DNA from: Mesorhizobium ciceri biovar biserrulae WSM1271
GTDB lineage: Bacteria > Pseudomonadota > Alphaproteobacteria > Rhizobiales > Rhizobiaceae
Direction of reading: 5' to 3'
DNA length: 64,000 nucleotides
Assembly (NCBI RefSeq): GCF_000185905.1
Contig: NC_014923.1
Span: 3,743,501-3,807,500, forward strand
Under the pieces are notes generated by a model. That model had not been told where the DNA came from. It was given only the letters and a program-made list of their open reading frames with translations, and ran no database searches. The translations under genes were made by a program, and so were the position numbers. Shown piece after piece: positions 14,554-32,669 of the stretch (its first letter is position 1; each line of letters opens with the position of its first letter).

Positions 14554-15441
14554 CTAGGCGACGACGGCCAACCGGCGCTGGCGCCGATCCAGCGACACGA
14601 TGGTCAGCCCGCTGCCGACGACCAGCAGGATGCCACAGATCGCCAGTGTGTTGGGGAATTGCCCGAACACCAGCAGGCCCGAAATGACCGCCCAGACGGT
14701 GAAGCAATAGTAGAACGGCGCCACGGCGCTGGTCGGTCCGACGCGATAGGCCATGAAGATGAAGAAGTGGCCGAAGATCAGGAAAAATCCAGCACCTGCC
14801 ATCAGCAGCAGGTGATGCGCCCCGGGCATGACCCAGCGCTCGGAAACAAGATGCGCGGCGCCGGCGCCGATCAGCACCACCACGACGGCGGAAATCGCCA
14901 CGATCATTCCCGGCACCTCGGCCGAGACCCGCCGGCCGGCTAGGTCGCGCGCCGCTGCAAGGGCTGCGTTGCCGAGCGCCAGCAGGGCATAGACCGAAAT
15001 GCCTTGCATGGTCGGCTGCGCCACCATCAGCGCGCCGACGAAGCCGAGCCCGATCAGCGCCATGCGCCGGCCGCCGATCCGCTCGCCAAACAGGATCGAG
15101 GAGCCAACCAGCATCAAGAGCGGCGTGATCTGGCCGAGCGCGGTGGAATCGGCGATCTGCATGTTGGCGAGCGCGACCACATAGCAAAGGATCGCCGCCA
15201 GCTCGAGCACGTTCCGGCTCAGGACGCGCTTGTCGAAGATCAGCGGGATCTGCTTGCCGTAGCCCAGCGCGAACAGCAGCGGGAAGCCCCAGAGGGCCGC
15301 CGCGGCACCCCGCAGAAACAGCACCTCATAAGACGGCAGGCCCGCCGTCGCGAGCTTCATCATTGTATCGTTGACGAGATACGACCCCGTCGAGACGATC
15401 ATGAACAGCGGGCCGCGGATAGAGACAGTGATGAAATGCAT
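14554..15441 (-). CDS. EamA-family (DMT superfamily) transporter
   Basis: A 295-residue protein with about ten hydrophobic spans arranged as two EamA repeats of about 140 residues. Early signatures are LVNDTMMKLATAGLPSYEVLFLRG and ALANMQIADSTALGQITPLLM. The second half has FFLIFGHFFIFMAYRVGPTSAVAPFYY, typical of the drug/metabolite exporter family with RhtA- and YdcZ-like members. The substrate cannot be told from sequence. It is probably an efflux carrier in the inner membrane. An in-frame ATG at 15402 is an alternative start. Confidence 0.88.
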   Translation of the reverse strand: MHFITVSIRGPLFMIVSTGSYLVNDTMMKLATAGLPSYEVLFLRGAAAALWGFPLLFALGYGKQIPLIFDKRVLSRNVLELAAILCYVVALANMQIADSTALGQITPLLMLVGSSILFGERIGGRRMALIGLGFVGALMVAQPTMQGISVYALLALGNAALAAARDLAGRRVSAEVPGMIVAISAVVVVLIGAGAAHLVSERWVMPGAHHLLLMAGAGFFLIFGHFFIFMAYRVGPTSAVAPFYYCFTVWAVISGLLVFGQFPNTLAICGILLVVGSGLTIVSLDRRQRRLAVVA

Positions 15442-15643
15442 CCGGCCACAAGATCAGAGGCGGATGGCGGCGGCAATGGTCCATGGCCTGGCCATGATTC
15501 AGACAGGGCCGGGCAAGCAAGCCGGCGCTTTCGCGGCCTCGATCGGTCGGCCCGCTACCCCTTCATTTTGCCCGGAGCCTTCCTATATCAGCGCCACATC
15601 CCCGCAATCGGATCGATGGTTCGGACTGAGTGAGACGGCACCC

Positions 15644-15671
15644 GGCCAAAAGACGCTTGTGTTTTTTGGCC
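15644..15671 (+). promoter_or_regulatory. Hairpin and direct repeat in the tuf leader region
   Basis: The perfect arms GGCCAAAA and TTTTGGCC form a hairpin about 85 bp before tuf. Just downstream, at 15693-15731, a near-exact direct repeat (CGACTGAACTGAAGGTC, CGACCGAACTGAAGATC) lies between it and the ribosome site. The hairpin could be an attenuator or the terminator of an upstream transcript. The role is inferred. Confidence 0.4.
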
Positions 15672-15753
15672 TTTGTCGCTAATCGCCCCGCATTCGACTG
15701 AACTGAAGGTCTTCGACCGAACTGAAGATCCGGGCCGTCCAAGGAAAGAGACA

Positions 15754-16929
<1,176 letters not shown>

Positions 16930-16960
16930 CCGAGCCCGGCATTCGCCGGATCGACAAGAA

Positions 16961-16985
16961 AGGGCGGTCTTCGGGCCGCCCTTTT
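16961..16985 (+). terminator. Rho-independent terminator after tuf
   Basis: The stem AAGGGCGG with CCGCCCTT encloses TCTTCGGG and is followed by TTTT. It lies 30 bp after the stop and closes a single-gene tuf transcript. Confidence 0.92.
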
Positions 16986-17082
16986 CGTTTGCCGGGCTAT
17001 CGGCTGCCGCCCCGTCGGCCGAAGCCTGTTGCAAGGCTCTGGACCTCGTCTAGTATAGGTTGCATCAAGGGGCTTTTTCCAA

Positions 17083-18723
17083 ATGGTTCCAAGGCGGTAT
17101 TTTCATCGTCGGGCATTGTGGCCGCTGGCTCTGACCTGGCTGATTGCGCTGCTTGCCACAGGCCCGGCAGCCTTCGCGGCGGATGCGGCGCCGGATCTTG
17201 GGCCGACGATGCGGTTCGGCATTGTCCGCAGCAACGCAGCGGGGTGCGAGCCGATCTGTCCGGAATGGATATCGGCCGAGGGCTCCATAGAAGCCGGAAC
17301 TCCGGCGCTCTTCAAACGCATGCTGAAGACGCTTGGCGGGCGGAAACTGCCTGTTGTCGTGGATTCTCCCGGCGGCAATGTCGAGGCGGCGCTGACGCTT
17401 GGCCGGCTGATCCGCAAGAACAAGCTCGATATCGCCATCGGCAAGACGGTGTTTTCCAGCTGCCAGCCCGACGCGAAGGGGTGCCAGGACCGTGACGCCC
17501 GCTACTTCGGCGATGTCATCGACTATGGCGCCATGTGCAATTCCGCCTGTCCTCTGATGTTTGCCGGCGGTATCAGGCGAGTGGCCGGCGAATGGGCCTA
17601 TCTCGGCGTCCATCAGATCACCACGACCTACATCCGCACGAAATTGCAATACCGGACCACCTACCGGATCGTCGGGGGCAAGAAGAAGATCCTCAACACG
17701 AAGATCGTCAGCCGCAAGAACGCCGGCAGCTACAAGACCTACGAAATGAGCAAGTCGGTGGAGAAAAAGCTGGCGGCCTACCTGGACCAGATGGGCATCG
17801 AACAAAGCATGCTCGAAACGATGAAGGGCACTCCGGCCAGCGAAATCCACCAGATCGCCCTCGATGACATGCTGGCGATGAAGCTGGTCACCAGCACGGA
17901 CGCCGTGGGCCTGTTGACCGCGGCGAGCCTGTGCGAACCCGGCCGCCTGGCCACGAATTGCCGGGAGGTGCCGGGGAACAAGCCTGATGGCCTGATGGCG
18001 ACCGCGGCCAGGCCTACTCCGCCAGCGATCGAACCCGAGGCGGCGCGGCGCGATGAAGACATGCGCTTCGTTGTCGTTCGCGGCACCAATCCGCTCTGCA
18101 ATCCAGACTGCCCGGAATGGATCTCGGCGGAAGGCGCGATCACCCCCCAGACCCTGCAGAAGCTGCGCCAGCTGCTCGCCACGCTCGGCAAACGGCAACT
18201 GCCTGTCGTGATCAGCTCGAAGGGAGGCGACCTGTTCAGCGCCCTGGCGGCGGGACGGCTTATCCATGAAAAGAAGCTCGACGTCGCCGTTGGCCGCACC
18301 GATTTCGTCGGCTGTGACCCAGGAGCGTGGAATTGCCTGGCCAAGGAGGGCGCCTATGCCGGGCTGAGCATCGATGCGGGCGTGGAGTGCGATTCGGCCT
18401 GCGCGTTCATGCTTGCCGGCGGCATCAGGCGGCTTGTCGGTCCCCAGGCGCGACTTAGCCTCTACCCGATGGGGCAAAAGCTGATGGTCAAGGCCTACCT
18501 GGAGGAGCTGGCGATCAGTTCCGCCCTGTTCGCGGCGATCGAGCGGCGCTCGGTCGAGCGCCGGCTGGAACCCGACATGATGCTGAAGGTTGGCCTGACG
18601 ACGAGCCTGCAATCGGTCGACGCGCTGACCGGCGCCACCATTTGCGAGGCGGTGCCAAGACCCGAGAATTGCCGGATCCGGCCTTCCGCCAATGCCGAGG
18701 CTGACGCGCCGGCCAAATTGTAG
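17083..18723 (+). CDS. Exported protein with two tandem ClpP/crotonase-fold domains
   Basis: A 546-residue protein with a hydrophobic signal sequence (residues 11-32, ending AAFAAD). It contains two similar halves of about 230 residues. Each has a CPEWISAEG start, a DSPGGN or SSKGGD loop, a GRLI segment and a C-x-SAC nucleophile motif, followed by AGGIRR. Such domains resemble predicted periplasmic ClpP-like serine proteases. Half one has Ser154 and His177. Half two keeps Ser438, but the His-equivalent position, at the same 23-residue spacing, is Tyr461. Many paired Cys suggest disulphides in the periplasm. The ribosome site is weak (AAGGGG). Substrates are unknown. Confidence 0.8.
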   Translation: MVPRRYFHRRALWPLALTWLIALLATGPAAFAADAAPDLGPTMRFGIVRSNAAGCEPICPEWISAEGSIEAGTPALFKRMLKTLGGRKLPVVVDSPGGNVEAALTLGRLIRKNKLDIAIGKTVFSSCQPDAKGCQDRDARYFGDVIDYGAMCNSACPLMFAGGIRRVAGEWAYLGVHQITTTYIRTKLQYRTTYRIVGGKKKILNTKIVSRKNAGSYKTYEMSKSVEKKLAAYLDQMGIEQSMLETMKGTPASEIHQIALDDMLAMKLVTSTDAVGLLTAASLCEPGRLATNCREVPGNKPDGLMATAARPTPPAIEPEAARRDEDMRFVVVRGTNPLCNPDCPEWISAEGAITPQTLQKLRQLLATLGKRQLPVVISSKGGDLFSALAAGRLIHEKKLDVAVGRTDFVGCDPGAWNCLAKEGAYAGLSIDAGVECDSACAFMLAGGIRRLVGPQARLSLYPMGQKLMVKAYLEELAISSALFAAIERRSVERRLEPDMMLKVGLTTSLQSVDALTGATICEAVPRPENCRIRPSANAEADAPAKL

Positions 18724-18825
18724 TGGGCGACGGAGCCCGAAACTGGCCATCGAGGCAGGTTGAGCCGCTTTCGATTTTTCCGCTATCGTCGCTGCTGGCG
18801 GCTTCAGGCAGGCGGAGGATCGAGA

Positions 18826-19308
18826 ATGGGCCAGGATATCCCGACACTCTACGAATGGGCCGGCGGCAGCGAGGCTTTGAACCGGCTCACCCAGACCTTC
18901 TATGACAAGGTGGCGCAGGACCCGATCGTCGGGCCGGTGTTCAAGACCATGTCGCCGGATCACCCCGCCCATGTCGCGGCCTTCATCGGCGAGGTTTTCG
19001 GCGGACCGAAGACCTACAGCGAGCAGTTCGGCGGCCACCGCGAGATGGTCATGCACCATCTGGGCAAGCATCTCACCGAGGAGCAGCGCCGCCGCTGGAT
19101 CAGCCTCCTGGCCGATGCCGCCGACGCGGTCGGCCTGCCTGACGATCCGGAATTCCGTTCGGCCTTCATGGGCTATGTCGAATGGGGATCGCGCCTGGCC
19201 AAGATGAACTCCAATCTCGGCGAAACCTGCGATCCGCAGACGGAACCGATGCCGGCCTGGGGCTGGGGTGTGCCGGGCGGCCCCTATCAGCCACCGGGTA
19301 CAAACTAG
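18826..19308 (+). CDS. Truncated haemoglobin, group II-like
   Basis: A 160-residue protein from ATG 18826 behind GGAGG. The N-terminal half fits a 2-on-2 globin: LYEWAGGSEALNRLTQTFYDKVAQD, VGPVFKTM and HVAAFIGEVFGGP. YSEQFGGHREMVMHHLGKHLTEEQRRRW includes the likely proximal His in HREMVMHH. The C-terminal 30 residues, rich in Pro, Trp and Gly, are an extension seen in related proteobacterial proteins. It binds haem and probably O2 or NO, and could serve NO or peroxide detoxification. The exact role is not established. Confidence 0.9.
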   Translation: MGQDIPTLYEWAGGSEALNRLTQTFYDKVAQDPIVGPVFKTMSPDHPAHVAAFIGEVFGGPKTYSEQFGGHREMVMHHLGKHLTEEQRRRWISLLADAADAVGLPDDPEFRSAFMGYVEWGSRLAKMNSNLGETCDPQTEPMPAWGWGVPGGPYQPPGTN

Positions 19309-19338
19309 CGTCCAGTTCGCCATGGAGGTGTTGGGCTG

Positions 19339-19890
19339 ATGCCGGAAGATGTGAAGATCATACGTTGGCGCGAGTGGGACGGACCGGGTCTCGAACATTT
19401 GGTGCTGCAGGAGCGGGCAGGGGAGGTCTCGGCCGACTCTGTCGCAGTCTGCTCCGGGCAAACGCCTTTTGCCGTCCGTTACCGCATCGCTTGCGATGTC
19501 GGCTGGCACGCCAGGCGTGTCGTTGTCGATATGATCGGTAGCGGCCGCACGCTTGTTCTTGCCGCCGATGGCGATGGTCGCTGGACCAGGGACGGCCTGC
19601 CGATGCCGGAGCTCGACGGCATTTTCGATCCCGACCTGACCATCACGCCGTTCACCAACACTCTGCCGATCCGGCGATTGCAGCTTTCCGCCGGGCAGAG
19701 TGCCGAGATAACCACTGCCTTCATCGACTTCCCCGCCCTCACGGTCGTCGCCAACCCGCAACGCTACACATGCCTCGAAGAGGGCAGGCGATATCTCTAT
19801 GAATCGCGCGCCAGCGACTTCAGGCGGGAACTTGAAATCGACCGCAACGGGCTGGTTGTCGACTATCCCGATTTCTGGCGCAGAGGTTAA
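19339..19890 (+). CDS. Putative glycolipid-binding domain protein (DUF1089-type)
   Basis: A 183-residue protein 30 bp after the haemoglobin gene. Its features fit the PF06475-type fold: IIRWREWDGPGLEHLVLQE at the start, FAVRYRIACDVGWHARRVVVD, then DGRWTRDGLPMPELDGIFDPDLTITPFTNTLP. A compact beta-rich C-terminus ends in VDYPDFWRR. There is no signal peptide, so it is cytoplasmic. The name glycolipid-binding comes from the family description. The true ligand in bacteria is unclear. Confidence 0.82.
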   Translation: MPEDVKIIRWREWDGPGLEHLVLQERAGEVSADSVAVCSGQTPFAVRYRIACDVGWHARRVVVDMIGSGRTLVLAADGDGRWTRDGLPMPELDGIFDPDLTITPFTNTLPIRRLQLSAGQSAEITTAFIDFPALTVVANPQRYTCLEEGRRYLYESRASDFRRELEIDRNGLVVDYPDFWRRG

Positions 19891-19970
19891 GGCGTGTTTG
19901 CATGCAAACCGCTCTTTACAGAGCGTGCGGAAGCTTTTAGGAAGCGCCTGCTGCGCCGACATGCGCACGT

Positions 19971-20046
<76 letters not shown>

Positions 20047-20440
20047 TTCCCTGAATGGCATTCAACCCAATGTCTCGCCGTTTCGGAATGGCGTTCAAAA
20101 CGATATTTCCATGGTCCGACCTTTGAAAATCGGCGACCCGCTTGCCATATAGGGTCGATTGGGGCATAAGAGCGCCATAGCCGGGACGGAACGACTGGAT
20201 GGTTCCGAGGCGGTGTTTGGTCATAAAGCGGAGACTTGCCACTTGCGTGGATCAAGAATCGGTTTTATGTAGACGAAACAGACACGCGACGCGTGGAGCT
20301 GGGAAACCGGCTTTACGCGTCTGATCTGCATGGGCGAAATGATTGCGCTGATTCGGCGCGAAATTCGCTCAGGCGGCACGTCCCGGCCAGCGGGATCATC
20401 CAGGAGACCCGGCCAACGGGTCTTGAAGACAGAGCGGCAT
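20047..20440. other. tRNA-Trp to secE gap with secE promoter
   Basis: No credible gene in these 394 bp. The region contains a sigma70-like promoter near 20123-20151 (listed separately), so most of the rest should be the untranslated leader of secE. A repeated GGAATGGCRTTCAA motif occurs just downstream of the tRNA (near 20053 and 20086). Confidence 0.45.
20123..20151 (+). promoter_or_regulatory. Probable sigma70-type promoter for secE-nusG
   Basis: TTGAAA and CATATA are separated by 17 bp, matching the alphaproteobacterial housekeeping pattern (TTGAC, then CTATAT). It lies about 290 bp before secE. Confidence 0.45.
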
Positions 20441-20644
20441 ATGGCTTCGAAAACCACAAATCCTTTCGTCTTTCTCCAGCAGGTTCGCGCGGAGACCGCC
20501 AAGGTGACTTGGCCGTCGCGGCGCGAAACGATGATCTCGACGGTGATGGTTCTGGCCTTCGCAGTGATCGCGATGATCTTTTTCTTCACCGCTGATCAGC
20601 TCATGGGCCTCGCGGTCGAACAGATTCTGGGCATCGGACGCTAA
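20441..20644 (+). CDS. secE: Preprotein translocase subunit SecE
   Basis: A 67-residue single-span SecE of the short alphaproteobacterial type. It clamps SecY in the inner membrane. ATG 20441 begins ASKTTNPFVFLQQVRAETAKVTWPSRRET, with the conserved amphipathic segment and the KVTWP signature. One membrane helix follows (VMVLAFAVIAMIFFFTADQL). The longer upstream frame lacks the signature. nusG follows after 27 bp. Confidence 0.96.
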   Translation: MASKTTNPFVFLQQVRAETAKVTWPSRRETMISTVMVLAFAVIAMIFFFTADQLMGLAVEQILGIGR

Positions 20645-20671
20645 GTCCGGCGATTACGGAGAAGTCTTGAA

Positions 20672-21199
20672 ATGACCGCGCGCTGGTACATCGTCCACGC
20701 CTATTCGAACTTTGAAAAGAAGGTCGCCGAGGATATCGAGAACAAGGCCAAGCAGAAGGGCCTGTCTGCCGACATCCACCAGATCGTGGTTCCGACCGAG
20801 AAGGTCGTCGAAGTTCGCCGCGGCCGCAAGGTCGATGCCGAGCGCAAGTTCTTCCCGGGCTATGTGCTGCTGAAGGCCAATCTGACCGATGCCGTGTTTT
20901 CGCTGGTCAAGAACACGCCGAAGGTCACCGGCTTCCTGGGTGACTCCAAGCCGGTGCCGATCACCGAGGCGGAAGCGCAGCGCATCCTGAACCAGGTGCA
21001 GGAAGGCGTCGAGCGGCCCAAGCCCTCGGTCACGTTCGAGATCGGCGAAGCGATCCGCGTTTCGGATGGTCCCTTCGCGTCGTTCAACGGTTTCGTCCAG
21101 GAAGTGGACGAGGAGCGGGCGCGGCTCAAGGTGGAAGTTTCGATCTTCGGGCGCGCCGTGCCTGTCGATCTGGAATTCGGGCAGGTCGAAAAGGGCTGA
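20672..21199 (+). CDS. nusG: Transcription termination/antitermination factor NusG
   Basis: A 175-residue factor that binds RNA polymerase to stop pausing and couples it with Rho or ribosomal S10. The N-terminal NGN domain (ARWYIVHAYSNFEKKVAEDI, then RKFFPGYVLL) is followed by the C-terminal KOW domain (DGPFASFNGFVQEVDEERARLKVEVSIFGR). The length matches the family. It is in an operon with secE and probably with rplK, 158 bp downstream. Confidence 0.97.
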   Translation: MTARWYIVHAYSNFEKKVAEDIENKAKQKGLSADIHQIVVPTEKVVEVRRGRKVDAERKFFPGYVLLKANLTDAVFSLVKNTPKVTGFLGDSKPVPITEAEAQRILNQVQEGVERPKPSVTFEIGEAIRVSDGPFASFNGFVQEVDEERARLKVEVSIFGRAVPVDLEFGQVEKG

Positions 21200-21357
21200 T
21201 CCGAAATCCCTGAAGCCGGTTTGGCGATCAGGGGAGGCGGCGCGGAAGCGCGGCCTGAGAACGGTGGGAGACGAATGCGGCTTTAGCCGGCCGCATGGAT
21301 CGCACCACCAGACTGCAACCGCCGGCATGACCGGCATAGACAAAGGCAGGAAAAGAG

Positions 21358-21786
21358 ATGGCTAAGAAAATTGCAGGCCAGCTCAAGCTCCAGGTGAAAG
21401 CGGGATCGGCTACGCCGTCTCCCCCGATCGGCCCGGCGCTTGGTCAGCGTGGCATCAACATCATGGAGTTCTGCAAGGCGTTCAACGCGCAGACCCAGGA
21501 AATGGAAAAGGGATCGCCGGTTCCGGTTGTCATCACCTACTATCAGGACAAGTCCTTCACCTTCGTCATGAAGACGGCGCCGGTGAGCTACTTCCTGAAG
21601 AAGGCGGCGAACCTGACCTCTGGTTCCAAGGAGCCGGGCAAGGTCAAGGCCGGTACGGTTTCGCGTGACAAGGTCCGCGAGATTGCCACCGCGAAGATGA
21701 AAGACCTGAACGCAAACGACGTCGAAGCGGCCATGCGCATGGTCGAGGGCTCCGCCCGCTCGATGGGTCTGGAAGTGGTGGGCTAA
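21358..21786 (+). CDS. rplK: 50S ribosomal protein L11
   Basis: A 142-residue L11 that binds the GTPase-associated centre of 23S rRNA. The N-terminal domain has the thiostrepton-site Pro residues (GSATPSPPIGPALGQRGINIM). The C-terminal rRNA-binding domain has GTVSRDKVREIATAKM. The start follows AAAAGAG. rplA begins four bases after its stop, so the pair are translationally coupled, the classic L11 operon. Confidence 0.98.
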   Translation: MAKKIAGQLKLQVKAGSATPSPPIGPALGQRGINIMEFCKAFNAQTQEMEKGSPVPVVITYYQDKSFTFVMKTAPVSYFLKKAANLTSGSKEPGKVKAGTVSRDKVREIATAKMKDLNANDVEAAMRMVEGSARSMGLEVVG

Positions 21787-21790
21787 GATC

Positions 21791-22489
21791 ATGGCAAAGA
21801 TTGCAAAGCGTGTATCGAAGACCCGCGAAGGCATCGATCCCAACAAGGCTTATGCCCTGGGTGATGCGCTGAAGCTGCTCAAGGACCGTTCCTCGGTGAA
21901 GTTCGATGAGACCATCGAAGTCGCCATGAACCTCGGCGTCGACCCGCGCCATGCCGACCAGATGGTCCGCGGCGTGGTCAACCTGCCGAACGGCACCGGC
22001 CGCTCGGTACGTGTCGCCGTGTTCGCCCGTGGCGACAAGGCCGACGAAGCGCGCGCCGCCGGCGCCGACATCGTTGGTGCCGAGGATCTGGTCGACATCG
22101 TCCAGAAGGGCACGATCGATTTCGATCGCTGCATCGCCACGCCGGACATGATGCCGCTGGTCGGCCGTCTGGGCAAGGTGCTCGGCCCGCGCGGCATGAT
22201 GCCGAACCCGAAGGTCGGAACCGTCACCACCGACGTTGCCGCCGCCGTCAAGGCGTCCAAGGGCGGCGCCGTCGAGTTCCGTGTCGAGAAGGCTGGCATC
22301 GTCCATGCCGGCGTCGGCAAGGTCTCGTTCGACGTCAAGGCCCTGGAAGAGAACATCCGCGCCTTCGCCGATGCGGTGACCAAGGCAAAGCCGACTGGCG
22401 CCAAGGGCAACTACGTCAAGAAGGTGTCGGTCACCTCGACGATGGGCCCGGGCCTCAAGCTCGACGTCGCGACGCTCAACGCGTCCTGA
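21791..22489 (+). CDS. rplA: 50S ribosomal protein L1
   Basis: A 232-residue L1, the stalk protein that helps release deacylated tRNA and in E. coli represses its own L11-L1 operon. The signature GRLGKVLGPRGMMPNPKVGTVT is at about residues 125-146. VEFRVEKAGIVHAGVGKVSF follows in the second lobe. The complete length matches the family. Confidence 0.98.
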   Translation: MAKIAKRVSKTREGIDPNKAYALGDALKLLKDRSSVKFDETIEVAMNLGVDPRHADQMVRGVVNLPNGTGRSVRVAVFARGDKADEARAAGADIVGAEDLVDIVQKGTIDFDRCIATPDMMPLVGRLGKVLGPRGMMPNPKVGTVTTDVAAAVKASKGGAVEFRVEKAGIVHAGVGKVSFDVKALEENIRAFADAVTKAKPTGAKGNYVKKVSVTSTMGPGLKLDVATLNAS

Positions 22490-22882
22490 TACGAACATTT
22501 GGATCGGCCGCCAAGCGGCTGATCCGCAAGTGAATTCCGGACCTCCGACTTGTCGGCGGCCCGGTACCGGAAGCCGAAAGGTTTCCGGACATCCTGTCCG
22601 AGATTGCAGGCGGCCCAGAAGCCTTAATTCGATTTGGGCCTGCATGAGACGGGTGAAGACCGGACAACGGAGCGATTGCTCCAATGAAAGGTTCGAACCG
22701 TGTTTGCCTTTTGTCTGCGCATCGCCGGCTTGACTGTCGATGTGGCGAAAGGGGGCAGGATCCTCGAGCGTCGTTCGGGAGATCCGTTACTGGATGGCCC
22801 GGCCGACAAAAGGCAACCCGACGCCTGTCCTCGTCAATGGGATGTTCCCGTTAACAGGATTGGGGTCAACTGGAGATAGGCA
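22490..22882 (+). promoter_or_regulatory. Long leader before rplJ (likely L10-L7/L12 control region)
   Basis: A 393-bp non-coding gap. It begins with a hairpin (GATCGGCCG, CCAA, GCGGCTGATC, around 22501-22523). Before the rplJ ribosome site lies a GC-rich structured segment. In other bacteria the L10 leader binds the L10(L12)4 complex for autoregulation. Position and length fit, but I cannot draw the conserved L10-leader fold with confidence. Confidence 0.4.
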
Positions 22883-23401
22883 GTGGACAGAGCGGAAAAA
22901 CGCGAACTCGTCACGGGCCTGAACGGTGCGTTCTCGAACGCAGGTTCAGTGGTCGTGGCCCACTACGCCGGTATCACCGTCGCGCAAATGAACGACCTTC
23001 GGTCGAAAATGCGCGCTGCCGGTGGCACCGTCAAAGTCGCGAAGAACCGTCTCGCCAAAATCGCTCTTCAGGGCACGGACTCCGCATCGATCATCGAGCT
23101 GTTCAAGGGACAGACGCTGATTGCTTATTCGGAGGATCCGATTGCGGCGCCGAAGGTCGCGTCCGATTTCGCCAAGGGAAATGACAAGCTCGTCATTCTC
23201 GGCGGCGCAATGGGCACCACCTCGCTCAATGCCGACGGTGTGAAGGCACTCGCCACACTTCCGTCGCTCGATGAGCTGCGCGCCAGGCTGGTTGGCATGA
23301 TCGCCACGCCGGCAACCCGGATCGCCCAGATCGTCAATGCGCCAGCGGCCTCGGTCGCGCGCGTCATTGGCGCTTACGCCCGGAAGGACGAGGCGGCATG
23401 A
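22883..23401 (+). CDS. rplJ: 50S ribosomal protein L10
   Basis: A 172-residue stalk base protein, starting at GTG 22883 behind GGAG. It has the RNA-binding N-terminal domain (DRAEKRELVTGLNGAFSNAGSVVVAHYAGITVAQMNDLR) and the helical C-terminal tail that carries L7/L12 dimers. It also acts as operon repressor in the family. rplL follows after 54 bp. Confidence 0.97.
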   Translation: MDRAEKRELVTGLNGAFSNAGSVVVAHYAGITVAQMNDLRSKMRAAGGTVKVAKNRLAKIALQGTDSASIIELFKGQTLIAYSEDPIAAPKVASDFAKGNDKLVILGGAMGTTSLNADGVKALATLPSLDELRARLVGMIATPATRIAQIVNAPAASVARVIGAYARKDEAA

Positions 23402-23455
23402 GGCCGTTCCTCGCTATCACAAACACACGTTCGAACCTTATGAAGGAACACAACA

Positions 23456-23833
23456 ATGGCTGATCTCGCAAAGATCGTAGACGACCTTTCGAAGCTGACC
23501 GTCCTCGAGGCGGCCGAGCTGTCGAAGCTTCTGGAAGAAAAGTGGGGCGTTTCCGCCGCTGCTCCGGTGGCGGTTGCCGCTGCTGGCGGCGCTGCGGCCG
23601 CTGCTGCTCCGGCCGAGGAAAAGACGGAATTCGACGTCGTCCTCACCGACGCAGGCGCTCAGAAGATCAACGTCATCAAGGAAGTCCGCGCCATCACCGG
23701 TCTTGGCCTCAAGGAAGCCAAGGATCTGGTTGAAGCGGCTCCGAAGCCGGTCAAGGAAGCTGTTTCCAAGGCCGACGCTGACAAGTTCAAGGCCCAGCTG
23801 GAAGCAGCCGGCGCCAAGGTCGAACTGAAGTAA
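23456..23833 (+). CDS. rplL: 50S ribosomal protein L7/L12
   Basis: A 125-residue stalk protein. The N-terminal dimerisation helix (KIVDDLSKLTVLEAAELSKLLEEKWG) is followed by an Ala-rich flexible hinge (about residues 38-55). The C-terminal factor-binding domain contains KINVIKEVRAITGLGLKEAKDLVEAAPKPVKE. It recruits and activates translational GTPases. A strong hairpin lies between it and rpoB. Confidence 0.98.
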   Translation: MADLAKIVDDLSKLTVLEAAELSKLLEEKWGVSAAAPVAVAAAGGAAAAAAPAEEKTEFDVVLTDAGAQKINVIKEVRAITGLGLKEAKDLVEAAPKPVKEAVSKADADKFKAQLEAAGAKVELK

Positions 23834-23919
23834 GCGTAAAAGCGGCGGGCGGCCTCGCGCCGTCCGCCACTCCCTTCGCCCGAAGGGAGAGCGCGTAACG
23901 CGAGATTTGCGAGAACCTC

Positions 23920-23952
23920 TTTCCTGAGGGCCGAAAACCGGCCTTCAGGAAA
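23920..23952 (+). promoter_or_regulatory. Strong 14-bp hairpin between rplL and rpoB
   Basis: TTTCCTGAGGGCCG pairs with CGGCCTTCAGGAAA over 14 bp with one G-U pair, closing a five-base loop. No T run follows, so it is not a simple terminator. In E. coli this same gap has an attenuator and an RNase III site that lower rpoBC output relative to rplJL, and this hairpin could play that part. A second perfect stem, CTCCCTTC-GCCC-GAAGGGAG, lies upstream at about 23870-23889. Confidence 0.7.
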
Positions 23953-24084
23953 CGGGTTTTCTCCCGTTCTAGCCGGCCGCCGACAGGCGCCGGGAAAACA
24001 GACAGAGGGTTGCCGCCAAGGTGGCCCAGTATGCAAGGCGAGCCGCGGCGAGGCTCGTCCCGAGTTTAGAGCTAAGGAGCGACG

Positions 24085-28221
<4,137 letters not shown>

Positions 28222-28257
28222 GGCAATGGCGCGCCACGGCCGTCCGCGGCGCGCCTC

Positions 28258-28306
28258 GAGCATGATCCCGAAAAGTGGCTACCGGTTTTCGGACAGGATC
28301 ATGCTC
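28258..28306. repeat. CCGAAAAG-type palindrome between rpoB and rpoC
   Basis: A 49-nt element with perfect ten-base outer arms (GAGCATGATC, GATCATGCTC) and inner arms CCGAAAA and TTTTCGG around an 11-nt loop. This is the commonest form of a repeat family dispersed in rhizobial genomes. It is transcribed with rpoBC and should fold into a long hairpin. Confidence 0.92.
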
Positions 28307-28407
28307 AACCAGGAAGAATTCGACGGCCAGTGGCCGACAAAGACGGCGGGCGTTTGGCTCGCGACTAGATGCAAGGGATCTTCGAGGATCCCGAAAAGGA
28401 GAACGGC

Positions 28408-32604
<4,197 letters not shown>

Positions 32605-32632
32605 GCGCGGACGGCAACGATCTCAGGCAATA

Positions 32633-32664
32633 AGGCCGTCGGGGCAACCCGGCGGCCTATTTCT
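32633..32664 (+). terminator. Terminator after rpoC
   Basis: The arms AGGCCGTCGGG and CCCGGCGGCCT pair with a single mismatch around GCAA and are followed by ATTTCTTT. This ends the rplKAJL-rpoBC transcript and separates it from the next island. Confidence 0.85.
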
Positions 32665-32669
32665 TTGTG

